A stretch of 5,727 bases of DNA from Pelagibius sp050290145 (GTDB taxonomy: Bacteria > Pseudomonadota > Alphaproteobacteria > Kiloniellales > Kiloniellaceae): the NCBI GenBank assembly GCA_050290145.1, contig JBNKHC010000444.1, forward strand, positions 1 to 5,727, read 5' to 3'. The position numbers and the translations under genes were made by a program. Positions 1 to 5,727 of this stretch are shown piece after piece; within the stretch, counting starts at the first letter, position 1, and the number at the start of each line of letters is the position of its first letter. The notes under the pieces were generated by a model. That model saw only the letters and a list, made by a program, of their open reading frames with translations, ran no database searches and was not told where the DNA came from.

Positions 1-1012
1 GGGCAGACCGGCCCACGATGAGATGTTGTTCATCGTCGTGCATCAGGCCTACGAGCTATGGTTCAAGCAGATCCTGCACGAGATGGCGCTGGTCGACGCG
101 ATCTTCGCCGCCGAGAACCTGGACGACCGCGACATCGGCCGCGCCGTCGCCGCGTTGGAGCGCATCGAGCGCATCCTGAAGCTGCTGATCGCCCAGCTCG
201 ACGTGCTGGAGACCATGACGCCACTGGACTTCCTGGAGTTCCGCGACCTGCTGTTTCCCTCGTCGGGGTTCCAGTCCCTGCAGTTCCGCCTTATCGAGAT
301 GGGCCTCGGCCTGCGCCGGCAGGACCGCATCGGCTTCGAGGCCAAGCCCTTCGATGCCCGCCTCAGCGAGGCCGATCGTGAGAAGCTTCGGGAGGCCGAG
401 AAGCGGCCCAGCCTCAGCGACCGCATCGAGGCCTGGCTGGAGCGCACGCCCTTCGTGGAGCTGGGCGGTTATAAGTTCCAGGAAGCCTACCGTGCCGCCG
501 TGGCCCGCATGCTGGACCAGGATACGGCGACCCTCAGGGGCAGCGCCCAGATCGCGGAGGAGGAAAAGGCCTCCGGTCTCGCCGCCCTGGCGGCGGCGCG
601 GGCGCGCTTCGAGGCGATCTACGACGAGGCGCGCCACGCGGAGCTGGTGAAGGAAGGGGCCTGGCGCCTGTCCTGGCGGGCTCTGCAGGCGGCGCTGTTC
701 ATCAACCTCTACCGCGACGAGCCGGTGCTGCAGCTACCCTTCCGCCTCTTGAGCCTGCTTATGGACATCGACGAGACCATGACCGCCTGGCGCTACCGCC
801 ACGCCCTCATGGCCCAGCGCATGATCGGCATGAAGCTCGGCACAGGCGGCTCCTCCGGCCACGACTACCTGGCCGAGGCGGCGCGGCGCTACCGCGTGTT
901 CGGCGACCTCTTCGCGCTCTCCACCTTCCTCATCCCGCGCTCGGCGCTGCCGCCGCTGCCCGGGCCGCTGCGCAGCGCCATGGGCTACAGCTATTCGGCG
1001 GGTGGCAGGTGA
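1..1012 (+). CDS. kynA: Tryptophan 2,3-dioxygenase, 5'-truncated by window edge
   Basis: Heme enzyme that opens the indole ring of L-tryptophan with O2 to give N-formylkynurenine, the first step of the kynurenine pathway; cytosolic. The frame is open to the left edge and reads GRPAHDE before the first ATG (position 23). That ATG lies inside the conserved HDExLFxxxHQxxELWxKQ block, so it is internal and the true start is outside the window. Counting from that ATG: active-site His7; the FQSLQFRLIE substrate-carboxylate block with Arg89; WRYRH with the presumed proximal heme ligand His260 (codon 800-802); and GTGGSSG with Thr274. The long helical insert between the two halves (about residues 115-215, including a WLERTP stretch and a DEARH/RLSWRALQ stretch) resembles the animal-type enzyme more than the short Xanthomonas/Ralstonia type. 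It ends with TGA that overlaps the next gene's GTG, implying translational coupling. Family assignment is very secure; the symbol follows standard bacterial usage. Confidence 0.95.
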   Translation, partial: GRPAHDEMLFIVVHQAYELWFKQILHEMALVDAIFAAENLDDRDIGRAVAALERIERILKLLIAQLDVLETMTPLDFLEFRDLLFPSSGFQSLQFRLIEMGLGLRRQDRIGFEAKPFDARLSEADREKLREAEKRPSLSDRIEAWLERTPFVELGGYKFQEAYRAAVARMLDQDTATLRGSAQIAEEEKASGLAALAAARARFEAIYDEARHAELVKEGAWRLSWRALQAALFINLYRDEPVLQLPFRLLSLLMDIDETMTAWRYRHALMAQRMIGMKLGTGGSSGHDYLAEAARRYRVFGDLFALSTFLIPRSALPPLPGPLRSAMGYSYSAGGR

Positions 1013-2184
1013 GTGCCAGCTACAAGGCGCATTTCCGCCGCTTCATCGAGGCCGCGCCGGGGCGCCTGCACTTCGCGGCGCACAGTCACCACTACTGGCC
1101 TGATGTCACTTTCGAGGCCCAGGTGCAGTGCTGGGAGGATGCGGCGCGCCTGACCGGCGGCAAGTGGCCGGTCGTGCTGGACGAGGTCATGCCGGAGGTG
1201 CAGCGCGGCATTGCCCGCCACCTGAACCTGCCCGATCCCGCGAGCCTCGCCTTCGCGCCTAACACCCATGAGTTCGTGAAGCGCCTGCTGTCCTGCCTGC
1301 CGGCCGAACGGCCACCGCGCATTCTGACCAGCGACGGGGAGTTTCACAGCTTCACCCGCCAGATCGCCCGCCTGGAGGAAGATAACCTGGCCGAGGTGAC
1401 GCGGGTGGCGGTCGAGCCCTTCGAGAACTTTGCCGAACGCTTCGCGGCGGCGGCGCGACAGGGCGGCCACGACATGATCTTCGTCAGCCAGGTGTTCTTC
1501 AATTCGGGCTTTGCCCTGGACGACCTTGAGGCCCTCCTGGCCGGCCTGCCGGCGGAGCCCTTCGTGGTCATCGACGGCTACCACGGCTTCCTGGCGCGGC
1601 CGAGCGATCTGGGCTCCATCGCCGCGCGGGCCTTCTACCTGGCCGGCGGCTACAAGTACGCCATGTCGGGGGAAGGGGTCTGCTTCCTGCATGCGCCCCC
1701 GGCCTTTGGCCAGCGCCCGCGTGACACCGGATGGTATGCGGCTTTCGGTAAGCTGACCCGGGCCGGCGGCAGCGGCGTCGCCTACGCCGAGGACGGTGGC
1801 CGCTTTTTCGGCGCCACTTTCGACCCGGTGGGCCTCTACAGGATGCGGGCCGTGCTGCGCTTGCTGGACGAGGTCGGGCTGGATGCGGCGGCCATCCACG
1901 CCCATGCGCGCGCCCTGCAGGACCGCTTCCTCGCCGGACTGAAGGCCCGGCCGAGCCCGGCGTTGCCATTGGAGCGCCTGTTGCTCGATCCACGGGCACT
2001 GCCCTGCGGCAACTTCCTGACCTTCGAGCTGGGTGGCGAGGCGGCGGCGGGCGACCTCCATGCACGCCTCACGGCCGCGGGCGTGGCCACCGACTATCGC
2101 GGCAGCCGCCTGCGCTTCGGCTTCGGTTTGTATCAGGAAGCGGCGGACGTCGATGAGCTGCTGGGGCGTCTGGCGACGCTCTAG
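1009..2184 (+). CDS. Kynureninase-like PLP-dependent enzyme (aminotransferase class V fold)
   Basis: A 391-residue fold-type I PLP enzyme. Visible landmarks: HSHHYWPD near residues 25-32; FAPNTHEFV (82-90), a likely cofactor-phosphate region; SDGEFHSF (108-115); FVSQVFFNSG (158-167); IDGYHG (188-193) with the pyridine-N-binding Asp189; AGGYKY (212-217) with the Schiff-base Lys216; GATFDP (268-273); and a C-terminal RGSRLRFGFGLY block (364-375), probably contacting the substrate carboxylate. Kynureninase cleaves kynurenine to anthranilate and alanine, and the directly coupled upstream TDO gene makes that reaction the best inference. The sequence belongs to a class V group often labelled only 'aminotransferase', so hydroxykynurenine or another substrate is possible. 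The start is a GTG at 1009 inside the GTGA overlap with the TDO stop. No strong Shine-Dalgarno is seen, which fits translational coupling. The stop is TAG. Confidence 0.85.
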   Translation: MSASYKAHFRRFIEAAPGRLHFAAHSHHYWPDVTFEAQVQCWEDAARLTGGKWPVVLDEVMPEVQRGIARHLNLPDPASLAFAPNTHEFVKRLLSCLPAERPPRILTSDGEFHSFTRQIARLEEDNLAEVTRVAVEPFENFAERFAAAARQGGHDMIFVSQVFFNSGFALDDLEALLAGLPAEPFVVIDGYHGFLARPSDLGSIAARAFYLAGGYKYAMSGEGVCFLHAPPAFGQRPRDTGWYAAFGKLTRAGGSGVAYAEDGGRFFGATFDPVGLYRMRAVLRLLDEVGLDAAAIHAHARALQDRFLAGLKARPSPALPLERLLLDPRALPCGNFLTFELGGEAAAGDLHARLTAAGVATDYRGSRLRFGFGLYQEAADVDELLGRLATL

Positions 2185-2211
2185 GTCCGGACCAGGTTCT
2201 AGTTCCAGAAC
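2184..2211. terminator. Inverted repeats at convergent gene junction, possible bidirectional terminator
   Basis: Between the stop codons of the kynureninase-like gene (+) and the PAS gene (-) lies a perfect 10-bp palindrome GGTCCGGACC (2184-2193). It is followed by a 5-bp stem GTTCT/AGAAC (2196-2200 with 2207-2211, 6-nt loop). No T-run follows on either strand, so intrinsic termination is uncertain. The placement is what makes it worth listing. Confidence 0.25.
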
Positions 2212-2858
2212 AGGATGGGGACCACGCCTTGCTTCTCGGTCGCGGCCGAGCCGTCCAGCGGCAGGATGCAGGTGATGCGCTTGGCGCGTTCCTCGGCGAC
2301 CGGGCGGCTGGGGAAGGTCTGCTTGCAGACGGTGATGCCGACGAGACCTTCTGGCGCACCGTCTTCGTCCAGCAGGGGGAGCAGCAGGCGCTCGCCGTAG
2401 CTCGGGCGCTGCCACTCATGATAGAGGCGCCCGACCACAAGACAGATCGCCGGCCGCTCGACGCAGGCGCGGAAGTAGCTGAGAACGGTCTCGCGAGCCT
2501 CGTCGGCCAGGGTGTCGTCCAGGTACTTGCCCGCCAGGGGGAAGTCGTAGCGCGCCCGGATGTTCTCTCCGACCAGGCGGTAGCGCAGGCGCGCTTCCTC
2601 GCGGACGTAATCCATAAGCCAGATATCGGATAGGATCCGCGGCATCGATTCCGGCGCCAGGCTCTGTCGGCTCGGCGGGCGCTCGCCGCTGCCGGCGGCC
2701 ATCCAGGCGTTCAGCAGCATGGGCGCCTCGGGGCTGGCCAGATAGCCGCGGGCGCCTTCGGCAACCTCACGCCATTGGGCAAAGGAAGGCGACGGGAAGG
2801 GAAGGCTGGTCGAGAAGATAACTTGGGTCTCCGCAAACGGCGCGCAAGAAGGCGCCAT
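2199..2858 (-). CDS. Stand-alone PAS-domain protein (PAS_5-like)
   Basis: A 219-residue soluble protein that resembles the single-PAS proteins (PAS_5 type) abundant in Rhodospirillales and relatives. The recognisable core is residues 72-115: MPRILSDIWLMDY followed by the LRYRLVGENIRARY stretch and GKYLDDTL. Further on are RLYHEWQRPSYGERLLLPL (144-162) and GLVGITVCKQTF (171-182), which are the central and terminal PAS beta strands. There is no kinase, cyclase, HTH or transmembrane segment, so any signalling output must come from a partner; ligand and role are unknown. The frame stays open upstream to 3122, but that part is Arg/Pro-rich, unlike the family, and runs into the H1-like gene. I therefore chose the ATG at 2858, although its Shine-Dalgarno is weak. 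The gene converges on the kynureninase-like gene with 14 nt between stops. Confidence 0.75.
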   Translation of the reverse strand: MAPSCAPFAETQVIFSTSLPFPSPSFAQWREVAEGARGYLASPEAPMLLNAWMAAGSGERPPSRQSLAPESMPRILSDIWLMDYVREEARLRYRLVGENIRARYDFPLAGKYLDDTLADEARETVLSYFRACVERPAICLVVGRLYHEWQRPSYGERLLLPLLDEDGAPEGLVGITVCKQTFPSRPVAEERAKRITCILPLDGSAATEKQGVVPILFWN

Positions 2859-2951
2859 GCCGGCGCTTCGTCGCGCAAGCTGCCCCAGCAGAGGGCGATC
2901 TGCAAGCAGCTTGATGACCGGGGTTTGCCGGGCAGAGGGTGATAAATCTTC

Positions 2952-2998
2952 GCAGGTTGCCGGCGGGGCGTGCGGCCGTTGTCCGCGCGGCAACCTGC
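2952..2998 (-). terminator. Long hairpin downstream of the H1-like gene, probable terminator or attenuator
   Basis: A perfect 11-bp inverted repeat, GCAGGTTGCCG at 2952-2962 and CGGCAACCTGC at 2988-2998. After a single-base bulge (2987) a further 4-bp GCGG/CCGC stem (2963-2966 with 2983-2986) extends it. On the - strand it lies about 40 nt after the H1-like TAA and is followed by GAAGATTTATC, only a weak T-rich tail. It sits 94 nt upstream of the PAS start, so it may separate the two transcripts or regulate the PAS gene. Confidence 0.45.
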
Positions 2999-3036
2999 TG
3001 AAGAAATCCGGGTCGGCTGTTCGCCTGGCGGCCGCT

Positions 3037-3384
3037 TTATCCCGTCGCGGCGGCCTTGCGCGCGGCCTTGCGCACGGCAGCCTTTTGCGCTGCCCGCTTG
3101 CTCGCCGCGATCTTCTTGGCACCGGCCTTCTTGGCCGCGGCCTTCTTCTTCACTTCGCTCTTGATGGCGCCGGCCTTGGCCGCCTTGCTGCGCTTGGCGG
3201 ACGTCTTCTTGGCGGCGATCTTCTTGGCACCGGTCTTCTTGGCCCCGGTCTTCTTGGCGGCTGCCTTTTTCGGTGCGGCCTTCTTTGCGACCTTCTTCTT
3301 GGCCGCGGCCTTCTTCGTCGCGGTCTTCTTCGCGGCGATCTTCTTGGTCGCCGCTTTCTTGGCGGCGGTACGTTTGGTTGCCAT
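3037..3384 (-). CDS. Histone H1-like / AlgP-like Lys-Ala-rich DNA-binding protein
   Basis: A 115-residue, extremely basic, low-complexity protein. By hand count it has about 39 Lys, 42 Ala and 5 Arg, with a single acidic residue (Glu in SEVKK). Residues 1-65 follow an exact five-residue register of the form xxAKK (for example TAAKK, IAAKK, TGAKK, TGAKK). The register dissolves into a looser Lys/Ala/Arg tail ending KAARKAAATG. Bacterial proteins of this composition (Hc1/Hc2, AlgP, BpH1 type) bind DNA non-specifically and compact the nucleoid or modulate transcription; that role here is inferred from composition only. There is no globular domain or membrane segment. The start is ATG at 3384 with a good Shine-Dalgarno 5 nt upstream, and the stop is TAA. 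It stands as its own small unit, with 250 nt free upstream and a hairpin downstream. Calls made from composition alone cannot fix the specific family. Confidence 0.8.
   Translation of the reverse strand: MATKRTAAKKAATKKIAAKKTATKKAAAKKKVAKKAAPKKAAAKKTGAKKTGAKKIAAKKTSAKRSKAAKAGAIKSEVKKKAAAKKAGAKKIAASKRAAQKAAVRKAARKAAATG
3190..3384 (-). repeat. Thirteen imperfect 15-bp tandem units encoding xxAKK pentads
   Basis: The first 65 codons of the H1-like gene form 13 consecutive 15-bp units in perfect register. On the + strand each carries a core CTTCTTGGC or close variant. The units for the two TGAKK pentads (3220-3234 and 3235-3249) differ by one base. Third-position and x-position changes are scattered among the other units, so the array is not a recent pure expansion, but its copy number could vary between strains. 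Confidence 0.75.
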
Positions 3385-3389
3385 GCAGG

Positions 3390-3396
3390 TCCCCCT
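3390..3396 (-). promoter_or_regulatory. Shine-Dalgarno of the H1-like gene
   Basis: The - strand reads AGGGGGA, then 5 nt, then ATG at 3384. This supports that start codon and the - strand as the coding strand of the Lys/Ala-rich ORF. Confidence 0.6.
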
Positions 3397-3587
3397 AAAT
3401 GCTCTAATGTCTCTTGGACGAGCTGGTTGAGGCGGAATACTTCACACGGTTACTTGCGGCTGCTTCCTTGTCGCCGGGCCTTCCCCGAAATGGGCATCCG
3501 ACTCGGCGCGTGGTCACTGCCGCCGCGCATCTTCAAGCAAATCGAAGCCGTTCTTCAAGAGGGAACAACGTCGCGGCGAATCGATGA

Positions 3588-3603
3588 CGGCCACCTGTGG
3601 CCG
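3588..3603 (-). terminator. Short GC hairpin after the glycosyltransferase stop
   Basis: CGGCCA-CCTG-TGGCCG is a perfect palindromic stem with a 4-nt loop, about 30 nt after the TAG of the GT-C gene on the - strand. It could end the glycosylation operon transcript. No T-run follows, so it may only be chance in GC-rich DNA. Confidence 0.25.
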
Positions 3604-3634
3604 GCCTGCCGCAGAGTGCCACCGCCCAACCGCG

Positions 3635-5296
3635 CTAGCGGCATTGCTCCGGCGCGCCTGGGGAGATCCACATCCCGAGTTGCTTGCTGCGGTAAGGCAT
3701 CACCCTGTCGGGCGTCGGCAACGGTCCGTGCAGTTCCGGGTCCATCCCCTTGTTGATGGCGACGCCGCCTGGATGCGCCGCAAGCCAACGTTCCAGCTGG
3801 TTGGGGCCGGTGCGGGCAACGGGTTCGGTCACCCGGGCGAGGAATCCGAACTCCCCCGAGTAGCCTCCGAACCAGGCCAGACCGCAGGCTTGGCGCTCGT
3901 GAACCTCGTCGGCCACGCGGGACCAGTCGTAGATGGCGAAGGTCGGCGCAGCGACCATGTGGCCGGCGGCCAGGGTCAGGGCGACGCCAACCGCGATGGC
4001 GCTTGCCTGCGCTTTAACGCGGGGCGGCGTCGCGAAGAGCAGCAGGCAGAGGGCCGCCAGCAGGGCCCAGCCCGGCCAGTCGGCGCGCAGGCGATCGAAA
4101 TAAGCCTGCGTTTGCGGCAGCTGATCGGGAAGGCCGAGGGCGTCGGCCACTTCCAGCAGCGGCGCGGCGAGACCGACCAGCAGCAGCGGCAGGAAGGGCA
4201 GCAGCAGGTCGCGCCGGCGCAGTCCGCTGTCACCGTCGCCGATGATCATGCGCGCGACGACGAGGGCGGCTGCCGGCAAGGCCGGCAGCAGGTAGTGGAC
4301 CTGCTTGCCGGAGATCAGCGAGAAGGCGATGAAGACGGCGACGAACCAGATGGCGCAGAAGCTTATGGCCCTGGCGCTGTCGCGCCAGGCACTTCGGCGC
4401 ACCCATCGCCACAGCGGCGGCCACCAGCCCCACGGCAGGGCGAAGAGCGGCAGCAGCGGCAGGTAGTACCAGAAGGGCCGGGCGTGCGCGAAGGACTTCA
4501 CCATGCGCTCGGCGGTCTGTCCCCAGAGAATCATTTCCCGGTACTCGGGTCCGCCGAAGACCGCCGCCGGTACGGCCCAGGCAAGGGCGACGACGGCGCC
4601 GCCCAGGACGGCGGCGCCGAGACCCAGGAACCAGCCGCGCAGTCCGCCCGGCGTCTCGCGTGCGAAGACCAGGGCGGCCAGGGCGCCGACGGCGAGGACA
4701 TGGAGCAGGGCCACCGGCCCTTTGGCGAGGATGCCGAGGCCGAGGCCGAGCGCCACCAGAACCCACCAGGCTCGGCGCCCGCGCCGCCAGACCAGCAGCA
4801 TGCCGCAGACGCTGAGCAGCAGGCAGGTGGTCAGCAGCCCGTCGAACATCACCAGGCTGGTGTACATCATGACCACCCCGACGGCCGCGAAGACCATGAC
4901 CGACCAGGGCCCGATGCCGCGCAGCTGCGGCCACAGCAGGCGGGCGACCAGGCCGGTCAGCACCGCCGAGGCGATCCCCGTCGCCAGCACCACCAGGCGC
5001 GCGGCCAACGCGCTGGGGCCGCCCAGGCTCCACGCAAGATTGATCAGCCAGAACAGCAGCGGCGGCTTGTGTGAGTAGGGCTGGCTGTTGAGGTGCGGTA
5101 TCAGCCAGTTGCCCGAAGCGTACATCTCCCAGGCGACGGTCAGATAGCGCGTCTCGTCGACCGGCAGGATCGGGCGGTGGGAGAAGGCAACGACCTGCGC
5201 CGCCCAGATCAGCAGTGCGACCGAGAGCGGCAGCAGGCAGGTCTCGAAGGATAAGCCGGCAGCCGATCCCGTACCCTGCTTTGTGGCCTCAGACAG
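3635..5296 (-). CDS. ArnT/PMT-like GT-C membrane glycosyltransferase, probable CTG start
   Basis: Integral membrane enzyme predicted to move a sugar from a polyprenyl-phosphate donor to a lipid or protein acceptor on the outer face of the inner membrane. Read from a CTG start it is 553 residues, close to E. coli ArnT (about 550). Landmarks: first membrane helix about residues 21-38; DETRY (47-51), the GT-C catalytic acidic motif; GNWLIPHLN (62-70); HKPPLLFWL (76-84); MFDGLLTT (150-157); GILAKGPVAL (188-197); SGKQVHYLLPALP (329-341). I count roughly 11-13 hydrophobic helices, then a soluble C-terminal region of about 95 residues. The first ATG (5125) lies after DETRY and would delete helix 1 and the catalytic motif. 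From 5353 to 5126 the frame has no ATG, GTG or TTG. CTG at 5296-5294 has GAGGAG 7 nt upstream and overlaps the LAB_N stop by 8 nt. Stop TAG. The exact sugar and acceptor cannot be told. Confidence 0.88.
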   Translation of the reverse strand: MSEATKQGTGSAAGLSFETCLLPLSVALLIWAAQVVAFSHRPILPVDETRYLTVAWEMYASGNWLIPHLNSQPYSHKPPLLFWLINLAWSLGGPSALAARLVVLATGIASAVLTGLVARLLWPQLRGIGPWSVMVFAAVGVVMMYTSLVMFDGLLTTCLLLSVCGMLLVWRRGRRAWWVLVALGLGLGILAKGPVALLHVLAVGALAALVFARETPGGLRGWFLGLGAAVLGGAVVALAWAVPAAVFGGPEYREMILWGQTAERMVKSFAHARPFWYYLPLLPLFALPWGWWPPLWRWVRRSAWRDSARAISFCAIWFVAVFIAFSLISGKQVHYLLPALPAAALVVARMIIGDGDSGLRRRDLLLPFLPLLLVGLAAPLLEVADALGLPDQLPQTQAYFDRLRADWPGWALLAALCLLLFATPPRVKAQASAIAVGVALTLAAGHMVAAPTFAIYDWSRVADEVHERQACGLAWFGGYSGEFGFLARVTEPVARTGPNQLERWLAAHPGGVAINKGMDPELHGPLPTPDRVMPYRSKQLGMWISPGAPEQCR

Positions 5297-5588
5297 GTTT
5301 CTGCTCCTCGCGCTTTTCGCGCAGGCGGAACTGCAGATTGCGCAGGTAGATGATCAGGCCCATCCCCTGGCCGACGATGAAGACCGGGTCCTGGCGCCAG
5401 ATCGCATAGGACAGCAGGACCGCGCCGCCGGCGAGGCTGAAATACCAGAAGGCGAGGGGAACCACGCTGCGGCGCTGCCGCTCGCTCGAGATCCACTGCA
5501 CCAGGAAGCGCAGGCTGAACAGGGCCTGGCCGAGGAAGCCGATGGCGAGCCAGGCGACTTGGGCGTTTAAGGGCAGTATCTGCATCAT
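5289..5588 (-). CDS. LAB_N (lipid-A-disaccharide synthase N-terminal-like) small membrane protein
   Basis: A 99-residue protein with three predicted membrane helices (about residues 11-32, 43-64, 69-88). It carries the hallmark residues of the LAB_N domain: GFLGQALFSLRFLVQW (17-32), SSER (34-37), SVVPLAFWYFSLAGG (41-55), DPVFIVGQ (67-74) and IYLRNL (80-85). Despite the name, this domain has no glycosyltransferase residues; related small membrane proteins of the PQ-loop type suggest a transport or scaffold role. Sitting between a GT2 and a GT-C glycosyltransferase, it is a candidate partner or flippase for the polyprenyl-phosphate sugar (inference). The start is ATG at 5588, in an ATGA overlap with the upstream GT2 stop; a second ATG follows directly at 5585. 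The stop TGA overlaps the presumed CTG start of the next gene. Confidence 0.9.
   Translation of the reverse strand: MMQILPLNAQVAWLAIGFLGQALFSLRFLVQWISSERQRRSVVPLAFWYFSLAGGAVLLSYAIWRQDPVFIVGQGMGLIIYLRNLQFRLREKREEQKPV
5304..5309 (-). promoter_or_regulatory. Shine-Dalgarno GAGGAG for the CTG-started glycosyltransferase
   Basis: The - strand reads GAGGAG, CAGAAAC (7 nt), CTG (5296-5294), within the 3' end of the LAB_N gene. The strength and ideal spacing decide the start of the GT-C gene, because no conventional start codon exists in its frame upstream of the DETRY motif. Confidence 0.6.
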
Positions 5589-5727
5589 GCTTCGTCACTC
5601 GATACTTCTGTGCGATTGCGTCGTTTCATCAGCCACATGACCCCGAAGAGGTCGACGATGCCGACCCACAGGCGGTCCCAGGTGCCGTACTTGGAGCGGC
5701 CCCGGGTACGTGGACGGTGGTTCACGG
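5585..5727 (-). CDS. Family 2 polyprenyl-phosphate glycosyltransferase, C-terminal end only
   Basis: Only the last 46 codons are in the window; the gene enters from the right edge. The translation begins VNHRPRTRGRSKYG and continues with TWDRLWVGIVDLFGVMWLMKRR, ending SSDEA. The HRPRxxGxSKYGxxxR block followed by a GIxDLxGVxWLxxR membrane-proximal segment is typical of the C-terminus of dolichol-phosphate-mannose-synthase-like / ArnC-like GT2 enzymes, which load a sugar from a nucleotide donor onto a polyprenyl phosphate at the cytoplasmic face. It ends in TGA within an ATGA overlap with the LAB_N gene, so the two are translationally coupled. The catalytic domain is outside the window, so donor specificity cannot be judged. 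Confidence 0.88.
   Translation of the reverse strand, partial: VNHRPRTRGRSKYGTWDRLWVGIVDLFGVMWLMKRRNRTEVSSDEA

Larger units (their letters stand above)
3385..3634. other. Intergenic region upstream of the H1-like gene
   Basis: These 250 nt lie between the stop of the GT-C glycosyltransferase and the start of the H1-like gene, both on the - strand. They should hold the H1-like promoter, but no -35/-10 pair stands out. A small + strand reading frame from an ATG at 3490 has no Shine-Dalgarno and runs into the antisense of the glycosyltransferase, so I do not call it. A short hairpin near the glycosyltransferase stop is listed separately. Confidence 0.5.

Noticed and set aside
991..2415. 474-residue open frame on the - strand opposite the TDO and kynureninase-like genes
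   Set aside because: Antisense shadow in GC-rich coding DNA: Arg/Ala/Gly/Gln-rich, no family features, and it covers two clearly real genes and part of the PAS gene.
2859..3122. 88-residue N-terminal extension of the PAS protein
   Set aside because: Arg/Pro-rich, overlaps the end of the H1-like gene and reads through the hairpin; not typical of the family. The ATG at 2858 is preferred.
3056..3430. Hydrophobic + strand frame rich in FLAAAFF that looks like a membrane protein
   Set aside because: It is the reverse complement of the AAxKK repeats (AAG AAG read backwards gives CTT CTT). The - strand frame has the Shine-Dalgarno and a known protein type.
3490..3640. Small + strand ORF in the intergenic region (MGIRLGAWSL...)
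   Set aside because: No Shine-Dalgarno, no homology I recognise, and it continues into the antisense of the glycosyltransferase.
2857..3756. Pentapeptide-repeat-like + strand frame (LLGRGLL, GGDLLG)
   Set aside because: The five-residue period is inherited from the 15-bp repeats of the H1-like gene on the other strand; its ends run across unrelated intergenic and antisense sequence.
3584..5074. 496-residue open frame on the + strand opposite the glycosyltransferase
   Set aside because: Low-complexity Gln/Gly/Arg/Ala/Asp-rich translation with no recognisable domain; the - strand reading carries conserved GT-C motifs and membrane helices.
5285..5300. Programmed frameshift fusing LAB_N to the glycosyltransferase
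   Set aside because: The frames are adjacent, but I see no clear slippery heptamer or pseudoknot, and the CTG with an ideal Shine-Dalgarno is a simpler explanation. It remains a fallback if the CTG start fails.

Overview
The window is GC-rich, gene-dense DNA. It looks like an alphaproteobacterium, probably Rhodospirillales-like. That placement is an inference from a stand-alone PAS protein of the type common in that group, a Lys/Ala-rich histone H1-like protein, a TDO plus kynureninase-like gene pair, and strong GC bias at third codon positions. No mobile element, CRISPR array, tRNA or rRNA gene was seen.

Left part, + strand (1-2184): a two-gene tryptophan-catabolism unit. A tryptophan 2,3-dioxygenase, cut off at its 5' end by the window edge, overlaps a kynureninase-like PLP enzyme by 4 nt (GTGA). 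The two would carry out the first and third steps of the kynurenine route to anthranilate. The intervening formamidase is not in the window.

Middle, - strand (2199-3384): a PAS-domain protein converges on the kynurenine unit with only 14 nt between the two stop codons. Upstream of it lies a 115-residue histone H1/AlgP-like basic protein built from AAxKK pentads. Between them is a long hairpin (2952-2998) that may end the H1-like transcript. The 250 nt upstream of the H1-like gene hold no gene I can support.

Right part, - strand (3635-5727): a tightly packed three-gene membrane glycosylation cassette, read right to left. It consists of the C-terminal end of a family 2 polyprenyl-phosphate glycosyltransferase, a small LAB_N membrane protein (ATGA overlap), and an ArnT/PMT-like GT-C glycosyltransferase. 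The logical scheme is that a sugar is loaded on a polyprenyl phosphate inside, flipped across the membrane, and transferred outside to lipid or protein. The GT-C gene has no ATG, GTG or TTG upstream of its essential N-terminal motif. The best start is a CTG at 5296-5294 behind a perfect Shine-Dalgarno, overlapping the LAB_N stop by 8 nt. This is the most unusual point in the window.
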